A DNA stretch of 64,000 nt from Mesorhizobium sp. M4B.F.Ca.ET.203.01.1.1 (GCF_004791025.1 NZ_SRUO01000006.1:62001-126000), one strand, 5' to 3'. Counted from the first letter of the stretch, positions 21,336 through 32,358 are shown. Numbers and translations are program-made. The notes: a model not told the origin generated them from the letters alone.

Positions 21336-22517
21336 ATGCCTCTTGCTCTCTATGCCCTTGCCGCCGGCGCCTTTGGCATCGGCGTCACCGAGTTCGTCAT
21401 CATGGGCCTGCTGCTCGAGGTCAGCGGCGACCTTGGAGTCTCGATCTCGGCCGCTGGCCAGCTGATCTCCGGCTATGCGCTGGGCGTCGTTATCGGCGCG
21501 CCGCTGCTCACCATCGCCACCGGCCGCTGGCCGCGCAAGACCGTGCTCCTGGCGCTGATGGCGATCTTCACCCTTGGCAATCTGGCCTGCGCGCTCGCTC
21601 CCGATTACTGGACGCTCATGGGCGCCCGCGTGCTCACCGCCTTTGCCCACGGCACCTTCTTCGGCGTCGGCTCGGTCGTGGCGACGGGGCTGGTCGCGCC
21701 CAACAGGAAAGCCTCGGCGATCGCGCTGATGTTCACCGGGCTGACCGTCGCCAATATCCTCGGCGTTCCCTTCGGCACCTGGCTCGGCCAGGCCTTCGGC
21801 TGGCGCGCCACCTTCTGGGCGGTGACGCTGGTTGGCATCGCGGCCTTCGCGGTCATCTTGGCCCTGGTGCCGCGCGACCAGCCAGAGCCCCAGAAGAGCA
21901 ATCTGCGCGCCGATCTCGCGGTGCTCGGCCGCGCACCCGTCCTGCTCGGCTTCGCCACCACCGTGCTTGGCTATGCCGGCGTCTTTGCCGTCTTCACCTA
22001 CATCGCTCCGATGCTGACCGAAATCAGCGGCTTTCCGGAAGCGGCGGTGTCGCCGATCCTGCTGGTCTTCGGCGGCGGCCTCATCGCCGGCAACCTGGTC
22101 GGCGGCAAGGCCGCCGACCGCTGGCTGGTGCCGTCCGTGCTCGGCAGCTTGATCGTGCTGGCGCTGGTACTTGGCCTGATGACCTTCGCCCTGCAGAGCC
22201 AGGTGCTTGCGGTCATCTTTGTCGGCCTGCTCGGCGCCGCTGCCTTCGCCACCGTGGCGCCGCTGCAGATGTGGGTGCTGGAAAAGGCCGAAGGCGCCGG
22301 GCAGAGCCTCGCCTCCTCCTTCAACATCGCCGCCTTCAACCTCGGCAATGCGGCCGGCGCCTGGCTGGGCGGCGCGGTCATCTCCCATGGTCCGGGCCTC
22401 GGCGCAGTGACCTGGGTTGCCGCCCTGCTGCCGCTTTCGGCACTCGGCGTCACGGCACTGGCGCTGCGCCTCGATCGCACCACGATATTAGGCGAGCCGG
22501 CATCCGCCCGCTCGTAA
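21336..22517 (+). CDS. MFS transporter, AraJ-like drug/sugar efflux type
   Basis: 393 residues with 12 hydrophobic segments. It begins MPLALYALAAGAFGIGVTEF, and the segment with VIMGLLLEVSGDLGVSISAAG is typical of the AraJ/YdhP efflux subgroup. The MFS loop 2-3 motif reads TGRWPRKTVLL. It is an inner-membrane exporter of unknown substrate. The ATG was chosen to match the start of helix 1. It probably forms an operon with the aldo/keto reductase 38 bp downstream and is probably regulated by the divergent LysR gene. Confidence 0.88.
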   Translation: MPLALYALAAGAFGIGVTEFVIMGLLLEVSGDLGVSISAAGQLISGYALGVVIGAPLLTIATGRWPRKTVLLALMAIFTLGNLACALAPDYWTLMGARVLTAFAHGTFFGVGSVVATGLVAPNRKASAIALMFTGLTVANILGVPFGTWLGQAFGWRATFWAVTLVGIAAFAVILALVPRDQPEPQKSNLRADLAVLGRAPVLLGFATTVLGYAGVFAVFTYIAPMLTEISGFPEAAVSPILLVFGGGLIAGNLVGGKAADRWLVPSVLGSLIVLALVLGLMTFALQSQVLAVIFVGLLGAAAFATVAPLQMWVLEKAEGAGQSLASSFNIAAFNLGNAAGAWLGGAVISHGPGLGAVTWVAALLPLSALGVTALALRLDRTTILGEPASARS

Positions 22518-22555
22518 CAACCCGACAAACCCCTTCGACACCACAGGAGCAAAAA

Positions 22556-23590
22556 ATGGACTATCGACGTCTTGGCGCCTCGGGCCTGAAGGTTCCGGCG
22601 CTCTCGTTCGGGGCCGGCACCTTTGGCGGCTCCGGCCCGCTGTTCGGCGCCTGGGGCAACAGCGATGCGCAAGAGGCGCGCCGGCTGCTCGACATCTGCC
22701 TCGAGGCCGGCGTCAACCTCTTCGACACCGCCGATGTCTATTCGAACGGCGCTTCGGAGGAGGTGCTGGGCGCGGCGATCAAGGGCCGCCGCGACGCCGT
22801 GCTGATCTCGACCAAGACATCGCTGCCGATGGGCGACGGGCCAGCCGACTACGGCTCCTCGCGCTCGCGTCTGATCAAGGCGGTGGAGGACGCGCTCAGG
22901 CGTCTCGGCACCGACTATATCGACCTCTTGCAATTGCACGCCTTCGATGCCGGCACGCCGATCGAGGAGGTGCTGTCGACGCTGGACGACCTCGTGCGCG
23001 CCGGCAAGCTGCGCTATGTCGGCGTCTCCAATTTTTCCGGTTGGCAGGTGATGAAGTCGCTCGGTCTGGCGAAGCAGCACGGCTATCCGCGCTACGCCGC
23101 GCATCAGGTCTACTATTCGCTTCTCGGCCGCGACTATGAATGGGAGTTGATGCCGCTCGGCCTCGACCAGGGCGTCGGCGCGCTGGTGTGGAGCCCGCTC
23201 GGCTGGGGCCGGCTGACCGGCAAGATCCGCCGCGGGCAGCCGTTGCCGGAAATGAGCCGGCTGCACGACACGGCAAGCTTCGGCCCGCCGGTCGAGGACC
23301 AGCACCTGTTCAAGGTCGTCGAGGCGCTCGACGCCGTGGCAGAGGAAACCGGCAAGACCGTGCCGCAGATCGCCATCAACTGGCTCCTGCAACGGCCGAC
23401 CGTCTCCTCCGTCATCATCGGCGCCCGCAACGAAGAGCAGTTGCGCCAGAACCTCGGCGCCGTCGGCTGGGCGTTGACGCCGGAGCAGATGAAGAAGCTC
23501 GACACGGCAAGCGAAGTCACCGCGCCCTACCCGTATTTCCCTTATCGCCGCCAGGAAGGTTTCGCCCGGCTCAATCCGCCGACGATGTGA
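22556..23590 (+). CDS. Aldo/keto reductase
   Basis: 344 residues. It begins MDYRRLGASGLKVPALSFGA. Catalytic residues are visible as LFDTADVYSNGASEE (Asp, Tyr) and VLISTKTSLP (Lys), followed by YIDLLQLHAFD. The NADP site is SSVIIGARNEEQLRQN. It belongs to the same broad subgroup as the 19204 gene but is clearly diverged, so it is not a recent duplicate. ACAGGAGCAAAAA is a good ribosome binding site. It follows the MFS gene and may process the compound that transporter exports (inference). Confidence 0.9.
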   Translation: MDYRRLGASGLKVPALSFGAGTFGGSGPLFGAWGNSDAQEARRLLDICLEAGVNLFDTADVYSNGASEEVLGAAIKGRRDAVLISTKTSLPMGDGPADYGSSRSRLIKAVEDALRRLGTDYIDLLQLHAFDAGTPIEEVLSTLDDLVRAGKLRYVGVSNFSGWQVMKSLGLAKQHGYPRYAAHQVYYSLLGRDYEWELMPLGLDQGVGALVWSPLGWGRLTGKIRRGQPLPEMSRLHDTASFGPPVEDQHLFKVVEALDAVAEETGKTVPQIAINWLLQRPTVSSVIIGARNEEQLRQNLGAVGWALTPEQMKKLDTASEVTAPYPYFPYRRQEGFARLNPPTM

Positions 23591-23604
23591 GGGCTGGCGC
23601 CGCC

Positions 23605-23767
23605 TAATCTCCCCCCTCAAGGGGGAGATGTCGCCAAAGGCGACAGAGGGGTCGCCGCGCGTGAAGCGCCGACTTGATCTTCACGGTTCCGCAAGGGCGT
23701 CGCGCTCTATGTGAGACGACCGCCTCTGGCCGCTTTGCGGCCATCTCCCCCTCAAGGGGGGAGATTA
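23605..23767. repeat. R2 palindromic repeat, copy 1
   Basis: It is bounded by TAATCTCCCCCCTCAAGGGG at the left and its complement ending GGGGGGAGATTA at the right. Each end is itself a hairpin (CTCCCCCTCAAGGGGGAG). It fills the gap between convergent genes and ends 3 bp short of the usg stop codon. A second copy with a different interior lies at 59725. Confidence 0.85.
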
Positions 23768-23770
23768 GCC

Positions 23771-24043
23771 TCAATGCAGCACGAACTCTCCATCCACCTT
23801 GCGCCACTCGTTCGGCGCGATCAGCGTCTGGTGCGTGTAGGTCACCGAATGCAGCGGCCCGTCGAGCTTGGCCTTCCAGAACTCGATGAAGCGGATCAGC
23901 ACCGGAAACTTCGGCGCGATGTCGTAGTCCTGCCAGATGTAGCTCTGCAAGAGATGCGGATGGTCCGGGAAATGATAGAGAATCTTGGCCGTGGTCAGCC
24001 CATACCCCTTGAGCATCAGATCGATTTCGGAATGATCATACAT
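23771..24043 (-). CDS. usg: Usg family protein
   Basis: 90 residues. The stretch LMLKGYGLTTAKILYHFPDH then LLQSYIWQDYDIAPKFPVL matches the Usg family, a short single-domain protein found across Rhizobiales, often near tryptophan or acetate genes. The function is not established. The aromatic-rich composition (Tyr, Trp, Phe) and absence of a signal peptide suggest a cytosolic protein. It is divergent from acs. I am fairly sure of the family by pattern but infer nothing about its role. Confidence 0.8.
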   Translation of the reverse strand: MYDHSEIDLMLKGYGLTTAKILYHFPDHPHLLQSYIWQDYDIAPKFPVLIRFIEFWKAKLDGPLHSVTYTHQTLIAPNEWRKVDGEFVLH

Positions 24044-24347
24044 TGCAGCCCCCTGCGACGATCTCCTTTCCTCCCAATGTCGGATTCTGCGCTCAGTTGC
24101 TTAACTGTCTATTGATTTTTTCTGATCGTATCGGCCTTTTCCTTCGCCAAAACATGCAGTTAGCAGCGATGGGCGGAGAGTGCTGACAGGGTGTTGCGAT
24201 GCCCCTGCGTCATCCCGCCGCGCGAATCCAACGTCTAATATTGCCGTCGGCGCGGAACTGTTAATAATGCGCCCGAATTCGCGGCCGCGTCGCCGCGTCG
24301 CCGCCGGCGCTTCAAGCCAGCGGAACAGTCCGGGAGGAAAGCGAAGA
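24044..24347. other. Divergent promoter region between usg and acs
   Basis: 304 bp without a convincing gene. It contains a more AT-rich patch (about 24105-24130, ATTGATTTTTTCTGATCG) likely to hold promoters for one or both genes, and ends with the acs ribosome binding site GGGAGGAAAGCGAAGA. I see no repeat or clear operator. Confidence 0.5.
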
Positions 24348-26302
<1,955 letters not shown>

Positions 26303-26303
<1 letters not shown>

Positions 26304-27052
26304 TGGCCGACGCCGCGGCCCTGGGCACGGTCAGCCAGCTCTGGCGCTATCCGGCAAGCTCGCTCGCCGGTGAGCGCCAGGACGCGATCGAGGTCGGGAG
26401 CCGCACCGTCGCCGGCGACCGCCTGTTCGGCCTCGTCGATGCGACAAATGGTGAGATCGCACGGCCGGACCGGGAGGCGAAATGGCACAAGGTGCCGTTG
26501 ATCCGCACCCGGCTGTCGAAGGCCCGCGAGCTGGAAGTCGCCGTCCCCGGCGGCGGCTGGCTGGCGGCGCCCGGGGCCGAAAGCGATCGCGCCGTGTCCG
26601 CCTTCCTCGGCTTCGAAGCCTCGATCCGGCCGTTCGACCAGGATAACGCCGCGCCCTCCTATGCCGGCCCGCTGACCGAGGCGCGCTATGCCAAGGCGCC
26701 GATCCATCTGCTGACCACCGCCTCGCTGGCGCGGCTGAAGGCGCTGCATCCGGAAGGGGCGGCCGACCCACGCCGCTTCCGCCCGAACATCGTCGTCGAC
26801 ATGGAACCGGTCGAGGGCTCGTTTCCCGAAACCGAATGGATCGGCCGCAAGCTGGCCGTCGGCGACCTGCTGCTGACGGTCTCGGAGCCGTGCCGGCGCT
26901 GCGGCTTCACAATCATCGCCCAGGACGGTTTCGACAGCGATCCCGGCATCCTGCGCAATCTGGTGCGCCACAACGCCCACAATCTCGGCGTCTACTGCAC
27001 TGTCGACCGGCCGGCGCGGGTCGAGATCGGCGCGCCGATGCGCTTCGTCTGA
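26303..27052 (+). CDS. MOSC domain-containing protein, YcbX-like
   Basis: 249 residues. The N-terminal beta-barrel (MOSC_N) begins VSQLWRYPASSLAGERQDAI. The C-terminal MOSC domain has RFRPNIVVDMEPVEGSFPET and the conserved Cys in SEPCRRCGFTII. Relatives carry molybdenum cofactor sulfur or detoxify N-hydroxylated bases. The ATG overlaps the acs stop by one base, so the two are translationally coupled. Why acetate activation is coupled to a MOSC protein is unclear. Confidence 0.85.
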
Positions 27053-27149
27053 CCAAGGCGCCGCGCACCGTTTTCGTCTGCCCCTTGTCTTTTGCTGCAA
27101 CGCACCCCATCATGAAGGTGTGTTCAACAGATCGAAAGGAGGTGATCCG

Positions 27150-27221
27150 ATGTCGAGTGATTTCGTTTTCCAGAACGTGGCCTCAGCGGATTGCACTTTC
27201 GGGAAGCAGTCTTCCCGTTAA
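27150..27221 (+). CDS. Tiny ORF (23 residues) with a 13-nt Shine-Dalgarno fully complementary to the 16S tail
   Basis: An ATG at 27150 follows AAGGAGGTGATCC, which should pair along its whole length with the 3' end of 16S rRNA, spaced 7 nt from GGAGG to ATG. The peptide starts MSSDFVFQNVASADC and ends FGKQSSR. A perfect hairpin (GGTGATGC/GCATCACC, 27239-27258) and a strong terminator (27289-27328) follow, so this is a short independent transcript. It may be a peptide gene, a leader, or an RNA whose anti-16S segment is the active part. I do not recognise the peptide. Confidence 0.5.
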   Translation: MSSDFVFQNVASADCTFGKQSSR

Positions 27222-27288
27222 GGCGCGAGAAGCGCGGCAGGTGATGCGATGGCATCACCGCCAGAGACCGCGCCATGGACGGAAACAC

Positions 27289-27328
27289 GGAAGGCCGCCG
27301 GCTTCGTCAAGAAGCGGCGGCCTTTTCC
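27289..27328 (+). terminator. Rho-independent terminator after the tiny ORF
   Basis: GGAAGGCCGCCG, 14-base loop, CGGCGGCCTTTTCC. It lies 68 bp past the 23-codon ORF and 37 bp before the end of the convergent TadG-like gene. Confidence 0.8.
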
Positions 27329-27364
27329 GTTTGTGGGAGTTGCGCAGGCTCGCCGGGGAACGCC

Positions 27365-28777
27365 TCAGCGATTGATCGTGAGCTTCTCGATATTCTTGGT
27401 GATCTTGCCGAAGGCTTCGGCCAGTTCCGGACCGTTCGCCGCCTCATAATAGTGCTTGAGCGACGACGTATCCGCCGTGGCGCAATCCTTGAGCAAGGTC
27501 TTTGCCTGGTTGCGCTCCGTCGTTGTCATCGACGGATCGTTGAGATCGAAGCCGATGGTGAAGATCTCGATGCCGTCGCGCTTCATGTTGGAGCAGATGC
27601 TTTCGGCGTTGCCGCGCGACATCTGGCCGGCGTCCTGTGATTTCGGCGCGCCGCGTGCTCCGGCGAAGGCGGTGTTGAACTGGCCGTCCGTCATCAGGAT
27701 GGCGATCTTGGCCACCTTCCTGCTGTCGAAATTGGCGGGACCGGCGCCGAGGCCGGCATCGGCGATGGCGGAGCGCCACGCCGGGGAGAGCATGTAGTAG
27801 CCCCACTGCGCGGCGATCCCGCCGGACGTGACGCCCGCGGCGCTGAAATGATCGATGGCGGTGAGCAGCTTTGCTTCATCGGCCGTCAACGGAACGAGGG
27901 CCGCCGAAGGGCATACTTTCATGCGGTAGTCGCGGTTGACCTTGGCCTGGTAAGTCTTGCCCTTGTTGTCGAGACGCAGCGTGTAGGGTCCGTCGGAGGA
28001 ATAGTCTGCATAGCCGTCCTTGTCCTTGCGCTCGGTCGCGCATTTGTCCGGCGCCGACGTCGCCGAAGCCGAGACAGGCGCATCGATCGGCGGCGGAACC
28101 TTCGGGCCATTCGTCGTCTCGACGAACACGGTGCCGGCCAGGCCGCCTGTGTTGACGGCCTCGGCATAGGGGACGATTGATACGCGCACACGCGGGTTGC
28201 TGGGGTCGCGGTTCTGGCCGAGCAGATCGCTGACGGCGTTCGAAGCGGCGGCCTGCAGGTCGCCGATCTTGTTGGTCTTGGCGCGCTTGTCGGGAGCCAT
28301 CGAACCGGTGACGTCGAGCATCATCGCCACCTCGATCGTCTTGTCGGAATAGAGCGCCGTGGTGGAGGCCGCGACGCGCTTGGTGTCGCCCATGCTGAAC
28401 AGCGGGAAGTAGAAGGCGACATCGACATGCGCGTCCGCCCGGACGGTCTTTGCGGTCTTGTCGACCGTCAGCCTGTCGAGAACGATCTGATCGGCCTCCA
28501 GGATGCCGGCCGCGCTGTTTGCGTCGAGAAACGCCTGCACCGACTTGTTCGCATCGGCTTCCTTGATGACGCCGGTGGTCAGATCCCGCGCCGTCGAGGT
28601 GACCGCTGCGTCGACCACGCCCTGCAGGCTCGATTGGGCATTATAGAGCTGGGTGATGTTGACGCCGAAGCCGACGCCGAGCGCCAGCACCGACGCGGCA
28701 AAGCCGAACAGGATGGCGAAGTTTCCGCCGCGATCCCTGGCAAAGCCGCCCTGAACAAGACCTACAAAACGCCGCAT
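27365..28777 (-). CDS. TadG-like pilus assembly protein with von Willebrand A domain
   Basis: 470 residues from the ATG at 28777, with GGAGG 8 bp upstream. It has a positively charged N-terminus, then the transmembrane TadE/G segment GGNFAILFGFAASVLALGVG. The VWA MIDAS motif appears as MMLDVTGSMAPDKR, with a later ILMTDGQFN. TadG-type proteins sit in the inner membrane with the VWA domain in the periplasm, and are thought to help anchor or assemble Flp pili. No other tad genes are nearby, so it may be an orphan. Its stop (27365) lies 37 bp past the tiny-ORF terminator. Confidence 0.85.
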   Translation of the reverse strand: MRRFVGLVQGGFARDRGGNFAILFGFAASVLALGVGFGVNITQLYNAQSSLQGVVDAAVTSTARDLTTGVIKEADANKSVQAFLDANSAAGILEADQIVLDRLTVDKTAKTVRADAHVDVAFYFPLFSMGDTKRVAASTTALYSDKTIEVAMMLDVTGSMAPDKRAKTNKIGDLQAAASNAVSDLLGQNRDPSNPRVRVSIVPYAEAVNTGGLAGTVFVETTNGPKVPPPIDAPVSASATSAPDKCATERKDKDGYADYSSDGPYTLRLDNKGKTYQAKVNRDYRMKVCPSAALVPLTADEAKLLTAIDHFSAAGVTSGGIAAQWGYYMLSPAWRSAIADAGLGAGPANFDSRKVAKIAILMTDGQFNTAFAGARGAPKSQDAGQMSRGNAESICSNMKRDGIEIFTIGFDLNDPSMTTTERNQAKTLLKDCATADTSSLKHYYEAANGPELAEAFGKITKNIEKLTINR

Positions 28778-29185
28778 CTTCCGCCTCCATTCGCTATCGG
28801 CCTCGAAGCCGTCTGACGGATGCGGTGCAGGATTCCGGCCGGTTGGGCCGTCACGCCGGATGGAATCCGGCGTCCTCTGGTCAAGCTCTTGTTTTTGCTT
28901 GTGTTCTAAGCGGCACAAGGTGAACGGCCGGTAAACAAAAAACCGCAGGCGCGCCGTCGTTTAGGAAGCGCTTACCATGATCGGCCTTGGCGCCGCCGAG
29001 CCGCGGAACGCGGTCCCAGTCCGGCACAGGCGCGCTGTGCCGAAGCGGATCATGGCGTTTGGGCGATCAGGCAGTCGCGGCGGGCGACCAGGGTTGTTCA
29101 TCGTTTCATGAAAACGCTGACCACCTGCCTCTTGTTTTGACGCAATTCCTGACGGAAACCGTGTCACCCTTTTCCTGGAATTGCT
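28778..29185. other. 408-bp gap upstream of tadG-like gene with two perfect hairpins
   Basis: No convincing gene. It contains ACGCCGGAT-GGA-ATCCGGCGT (28853-28873, 9-bp arms) and CGGCACAG-GCGCG-CTGTGCCG (29022-29042, 8-bp arms). The first lies in the likely 5' leader of the tadG-like gene. The second is midway to the transglutaminase stop and may end that gene's upstream transcript. No T runs follow. Confidence 0.5.
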
Positions 29186-30055
29186 CTACGCCAGCATGCG
29201 CGCGCTGGCCGTCCTGTCGAGACCGTGATGGGGCGGACTGAACAGATTGCGTTCCTGCTCATAGGTCCAGACCTTGAACAGGGTGAGCCGGTGCGGGCCG
29301 AAACTGTGCAGCAGCGGCACGTCGGTGGCGTCGCGGCCGCGCGCGATGACGATGCGACCGATCCTCGGAATGTTGTGGCGGGGATCGAACGCGTACCATT
29401 TGCCGTCGAGGAAGACTTCGATCCAGGCCGAGAAATCCATCGGCGCCGGGTCGACAGGCACGCCGATGTCGCCGAGATAGCCGTTCACATAGCGGGCCGG
29501 GATGTTCATGGCGCGGCAGAGCGTGATCGCCAGATGCGCGAAGTCGCGGCAGACGCCGACACGCTCCTCATGCGCCTGCGCCGCCGTGCGGGTGGCGCGC
29601 GCATAGCCGTAGCCGAACGACAGCCGGCTGTGGACATAATCGACGATCGCCTGCGCCCGTGCCCAGCCCGGCGGCAGGTTCCCGAACAGCTGCCAGGCGA
29701 GATCGCTGAGATGATCGGTCTCGCAGTAGCGGCTGCCGAGCAGATAGACCAGCGCGTCGTCGGGCAGTTCCGCCACCGGCGTTTCCCCGGCCAGCGTGTT
29801 GACCTCGTCCGGCTCGCCGCTGTCCTCGACGACCGCGTCGTAGAGGATGCGAAAGCCCCCGGCGGGCGCGGTGAAGCGACGGCAGCTGTTGCCGTGGCGG
29901 TCGTGGTAGACCCTGGTCGGCACCGAAGGAGATGTCAGCACGCGCGTCTGCCGCTTGATGTCGGGCTGGCGCTCGCTGTGGATGTCGAGCAGTGAGATGA
30001 TCGGCGTGGCTCCGGTGCATTCAATGGCGATTTCGTAGCCGAGCCGTATCAGCAT
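29186..30055 (-). CDS. Transglutaminase-like cysteine peptidase family protein
   Basis: 289 residues. The N-terminal half resembles the bacterial transglutaminase N region (LGYEIAIECTGATPIISLLD). The catalytic Cys is in ERVGVCRDFAHLAITLCR and the Asp is in KWYAFDPRHN. The usual His-Ala-Trp is DFSAWIEV here, so the triad His is Ser. I recall this as characteristic of the subgroup. It is probably a cytosolic amidase or peptidase, substrate unknown. AGGGGG precedes the start. A GTG one codon earlier (30058) is an alternative. Confidence 0.8.
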   Translation of the reverse strand: MLIRLGYEIAIECTGATPIISLLDIHSERQPDIKRQTRVLTSPSVPTRVYHDRHGNSCRRFTAPAGGFRILYDAVVEDSGEPDEVNTLAGETPVAELPDDALVYLLGSRYCETDHLSDLAWQLFGNLPPGWARAQAIVDYVHSRLSFGYGYARATRTAAQAHEERVGVCRDFAHLAITLCRAMNIPARYVNGYLGDIGVPVDPAPMDFSAWIEVFLDGKWYAFDPRHNIPRIGRIVIARGRDATDVPLLHSFGPHRLTLFKVWTYEQERNLFSPPHHGLDRTASARMLA

Positions 30056-30187
30056 CACGATTACCCCCTGCGGTCATTCTGGAAGACAGTCTTTTCAAAC
30101 GCGGCAGGCCTGCCATGGTTCCGCTTGGAACGCTTTCAGGAACAGTGCGTAGTGGTCTTCCGTACGGAATTGCGCAAAACAGATATT

Positions 30188-30207
30188 GGAGCGGTTCGCA
30201 CCGCTCC
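30188..30207. repeat. Perfect 8-bp hairpin in a divergent promoter region
   Basis: GGAGCGGT-TCGC-ACCGCTCC lies between the divergent transglutaminase and HAD genes, about 100 bp from the HAD start. It could be an operator or a leader hairpin. Confidence 0.4.
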
Positions 30208-30307
30208 GGCGTGTCAAAAGGCAGCCTTGCGCCTTTCCACGGGCCGGCCATGAGGCTACGGTCGATCGCAGCTTAGTCCCTCCCGAAAACGACCTCCAGG
30301 ATTTTAG

Positions 30308-30970
30308 ATGTTTGCAGGCAGAAAATTCGCGGCCTTCCTGTTCGATATGGACGGCACGGTGATCAATTCCATTGCCGCGGCCGAAAGGGTGTGGACTGAC
30401 TGGGCTCAGCACCAGGGCCTCGACGTGGCGGCCTTCCTGCCGACGATCCACGGCAAGCGGGCCGTCGAGACCATCGCCGGACTGATGCTTCCGGGCATCG
30501 ATCCGGTGCTCGAGGCCGACACGTTGCTGAAAGCCGAAGCGGCCGATCTCGAAGGCATCGTGCCGATCGCCGGCGCGGTGGCGTTTCTGAGCTCGCTGCC
30601 GCCGGAGCGCTGGGCGATCGCCACCTCGGCGCCGCGCGAACTGGCGCTGCTGCGCATGGAGGCGGCCGGCATTCCGGTTCCCGCCGTGATCGTCGCGGCG
30701 GAGGATGTGACACGCGGCAAGCCGGCGCCCGATTGCTTCCGGCTGGCGGCCGAAAAGCTCGGCGTCGATGCGCGCGACTGCCTGATCTTCGAAGACGCGC
30801 CGGCCGGCATCGCGGCGGCGGAAGCGGCGGGTGCCACGGTGATGGTGATCAGCGCCACGCACACGCACCCGCTCGCGACGCCGCACGTCAGCATCGCCTC
30901 CTATGACGCGCTCGGCGTCGCGACCGACGACGGCTGGATCGTCCTCGAACCACAGCGCGATGCAGCCTAG
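30308..30970 (+). CDS. HAD family hydrolase, sugar-phosphatase-like
   Basis: 220 residues. HAD motif I is FLFDMDGTVINS (nucleophile Asp near residue 13). Motif II is AIATSAP, motif III is RGKPAPDCF, and motif IV is IFEDAPAGIAAAEAAG. The cap between motifs I and II is the alpha-helical C1 type of the beta-phosphoglucomutase/2-deoxyglucose-6-phosphatase group. It probably dephosphorylates a sugar phosphate. The substrate cannot be told. It is followed after a few bases by a short R1-type repeat. Confidence 0.88.
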   Translation: MFAGRKFAAFLFDMDGTVINSIAAAERVWTDWAQHQGLDVAAFLPTIHGKRAVETIAGLMLPGIDPVLEADTLLKAEAADLEGIVPIAGAVAFLSSLPPERWAIATSAPRELALLRMEAAGIPVPAVIVAAEDVTRGKPAPDCFRLAAEKLGVDARDCLIFEDAPAGIAAAEAAGATVMVISATHTHPLATPHVSIASYDALGVATDDGWIVLEPQRDAA

Positions 30971-30976
30971 GATGCG

Positions 30977-31018
30977 TGAGATTCAGGTCAGGCCGGCCTC
31001 ACCTGGATATTCTCTCAG
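30977..31018. repeat. Short R1b repeat (between HAD gene and DUF1674 gene)
   Basis: GAGATTCAGGTCAGGCC-GGCCTCACCTGGATATTCTC forms an imperfect hairpin. It shares GATTCAGGTCAGG with the copy at 33746. Its right end TGAGAGAATATCC (minus strand) supplies the TGA stop of the DUF1674 gene at 31015-31017. Confidence 0.7.
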
Positions 31019-31236
31019 AAATCGCTGGTGAGACCCTTCACCTCCCAGTCGCCGTAGCGGCCGGGTTCCTTGCCGCCGCGGCCGCCGATTTCCTTGGGCA
31101 TCGCGGCTTCCTTTTCGCGATATTTCCGGCGCCTCGCCTCAGCCTCCGCCAGCGCGCGGCTGGCCGCCGGCGTCAGGGTCTTTTGTGGCGCGTCGCTCGC
31201 CGCCGCGGCATCGACTTTGCTGGTCTGGTCGGTCAT
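31015..31236 (-). CDS. DUF1674 protein (succinate dehydrogenase assembly factor 4-like)
   Basis: 73 residues from the ATG at 31236. The C-terminal signature MPKEIGGRGGKEPGRYGDWE then VKGLTSDF is that of DUF1674, the bacterial counterpart of mitochondrial SDHAF4, which helps mature the flavoprotein subunit of succinate dehydrogenase. The N-terminal half is low-complexity, rich in Ala, Arg and Glu. The stop codon is the first triplet of the adjacent R1b repeat. An ATG six codons upstream (31254) is possible but less likely. Confidence 0.85.
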   Translation of the reverse strand: MTDQTSKVDAAAASDAPQKTLTPAASRALAEAEARRRKYREKEAAMPKEIGGRGGKEPGRYGDWEVKGLTSDF

Positions 31237-31338
31237 GCGATAGTCCCGGCGCATTGAAACAGGGGCAGGTGTCTCCCATCATATAGCCATGAACTCGCAA
31301 GGATCGACCCCTTTCGCCATCACGGACGGATCTAGACG

Positions 31339-32358
31339 ATGAACACCCTTCGCACCGCCATGCTTCTTGCCGCGATGACGGCGCTGTTCATGGGCGTCGG
31401 CTTCCTGATCGGCGGCTCCGGCGGCATGGTGATCGCGCTGCTGATCGCCGCCGGCATGAATCTGTTCAGCTACTGGAACGCCGACAAGATGGTGCTGTCG
31501 ATGAATCGCGCCGTCGAGGTCGATGCGAAGAACGCGCCCGAGTTCTACGCCATCGTCGAGGCGTTGGCCAAGCAGGCCGGCCTGCCGATGCCGAAGACCT
31601 ATCTGATCGACAATCCGCAGCCGAACGCCTTCGCCACCGGCCGCAATCCCGAGAATGCCGCGGTGGCCGCCTCCACCGGGCTTCTGGAACAGCTCTCGCA
31701 TGAGGAAGTGGCGGCGGTGATGGCGCACGAGCTCGCCCATGTCCAGCACCGCGACACGTTGACCATGACCATCGTCGCGACGCTGGCCGGCGCCATCTCG
31801 ATGCTCGGCAACTTCGCTTTCTTCTTCGGCGGCAACCGCGACAACAACAACCCGTTCGGCTTCGTCGGCGTGCTGGTGGCGATGCTGGTTGCGCCCTTCG
31901 CCGCCATGATCGTGCAGATGGCGGTGAGCCGCACCCGCGAATACGAGGCCGACCGGCGCGGTGCCGAAATCTGCGGAAATCCGCTCTGGCTGGCATCTGC
32001 CCTTGACAAGATCGCCCGCGGCGCCGAACGCATCCGCAACCCGGATGCCGAGCGCAATCCGGCGACGGCGCACCTCTTCATCATCAATCCCCTGCACGGC
32101 GAGCGCATGGACAGTCTGTTCTCCACCCATCCCAACACCGACAACCGCATCGCCGCCCTGCAGGAGATGGCGCGCGAGATGGGCGGCCGCCCAGCGCAGG
32201 CGCCACGGCAGGCGCCGACATCCGATCCGGCGGATGACGAGCGGACGCCAGGTCCATGGGACCAGGCCGCGCGGCCGGAGCAGCCGGCGCAACCCGCCAG
32301 GCCTAGGCCCAATCCTTGGGGCCGCAACCCGACCGGGCCCAAGGGTCCGTGGTCGTGA
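31339..32358 (+). CDS. htpX: Zinc metalloprotease HtpX
   Basis: 339 residues. Two N-terminal transmembrane helices (about 5-24 and 28-46). The zinc motif HELAH is at residues 130-134 with the third ligand Glu in [11 protein letters not shown]. Two more hydrophobic segments lie between (about 143-160 and 171-193). The C-terminus is a Pro/Arg-rich tail ending PTGPKGPWS, longer than in E. coli. HtpX degrades misfolded inner-membrane proteins in the cytosol. The last codons overlap the likely GTG start of rsmB. Confidence 0.95.
   Translation: MNTLRTAMLLAAMTALFMGVGFLIGGSGGMVIALLIAAGMNLFSYWNADKMVLSMNRAVEVDAKNAPEFYAIVEALAKQAGLPMPKTYLIDNPQPNAFATGRNPENAAVAASTGLLEQLSHEEVAAVMAHELAHVQHRDTLTMTIVATLAGAISMLGNFAFFFGGNRDNNNPFGFVGVLVAMLVAPFAAMIVQMAVSRTREYEADRRGAEICGNPLWLASALDKIARGAERIRNPDAERNPATAHLFIINPLHGERMDSLFSTHPNTDNRIAALQEMAREMGGRPAQAPRQAPTSDPADDERTPGPWDQAARPEQPAQPARPRPNPWGRNPTGPKGPWS

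Noticed and set aside
28961..29167. 68-codon minus-strand frame in the tadG gap
   Set aside because: It runs through a hairpin, lacks a ribosome binding site and resembles nothing I know.
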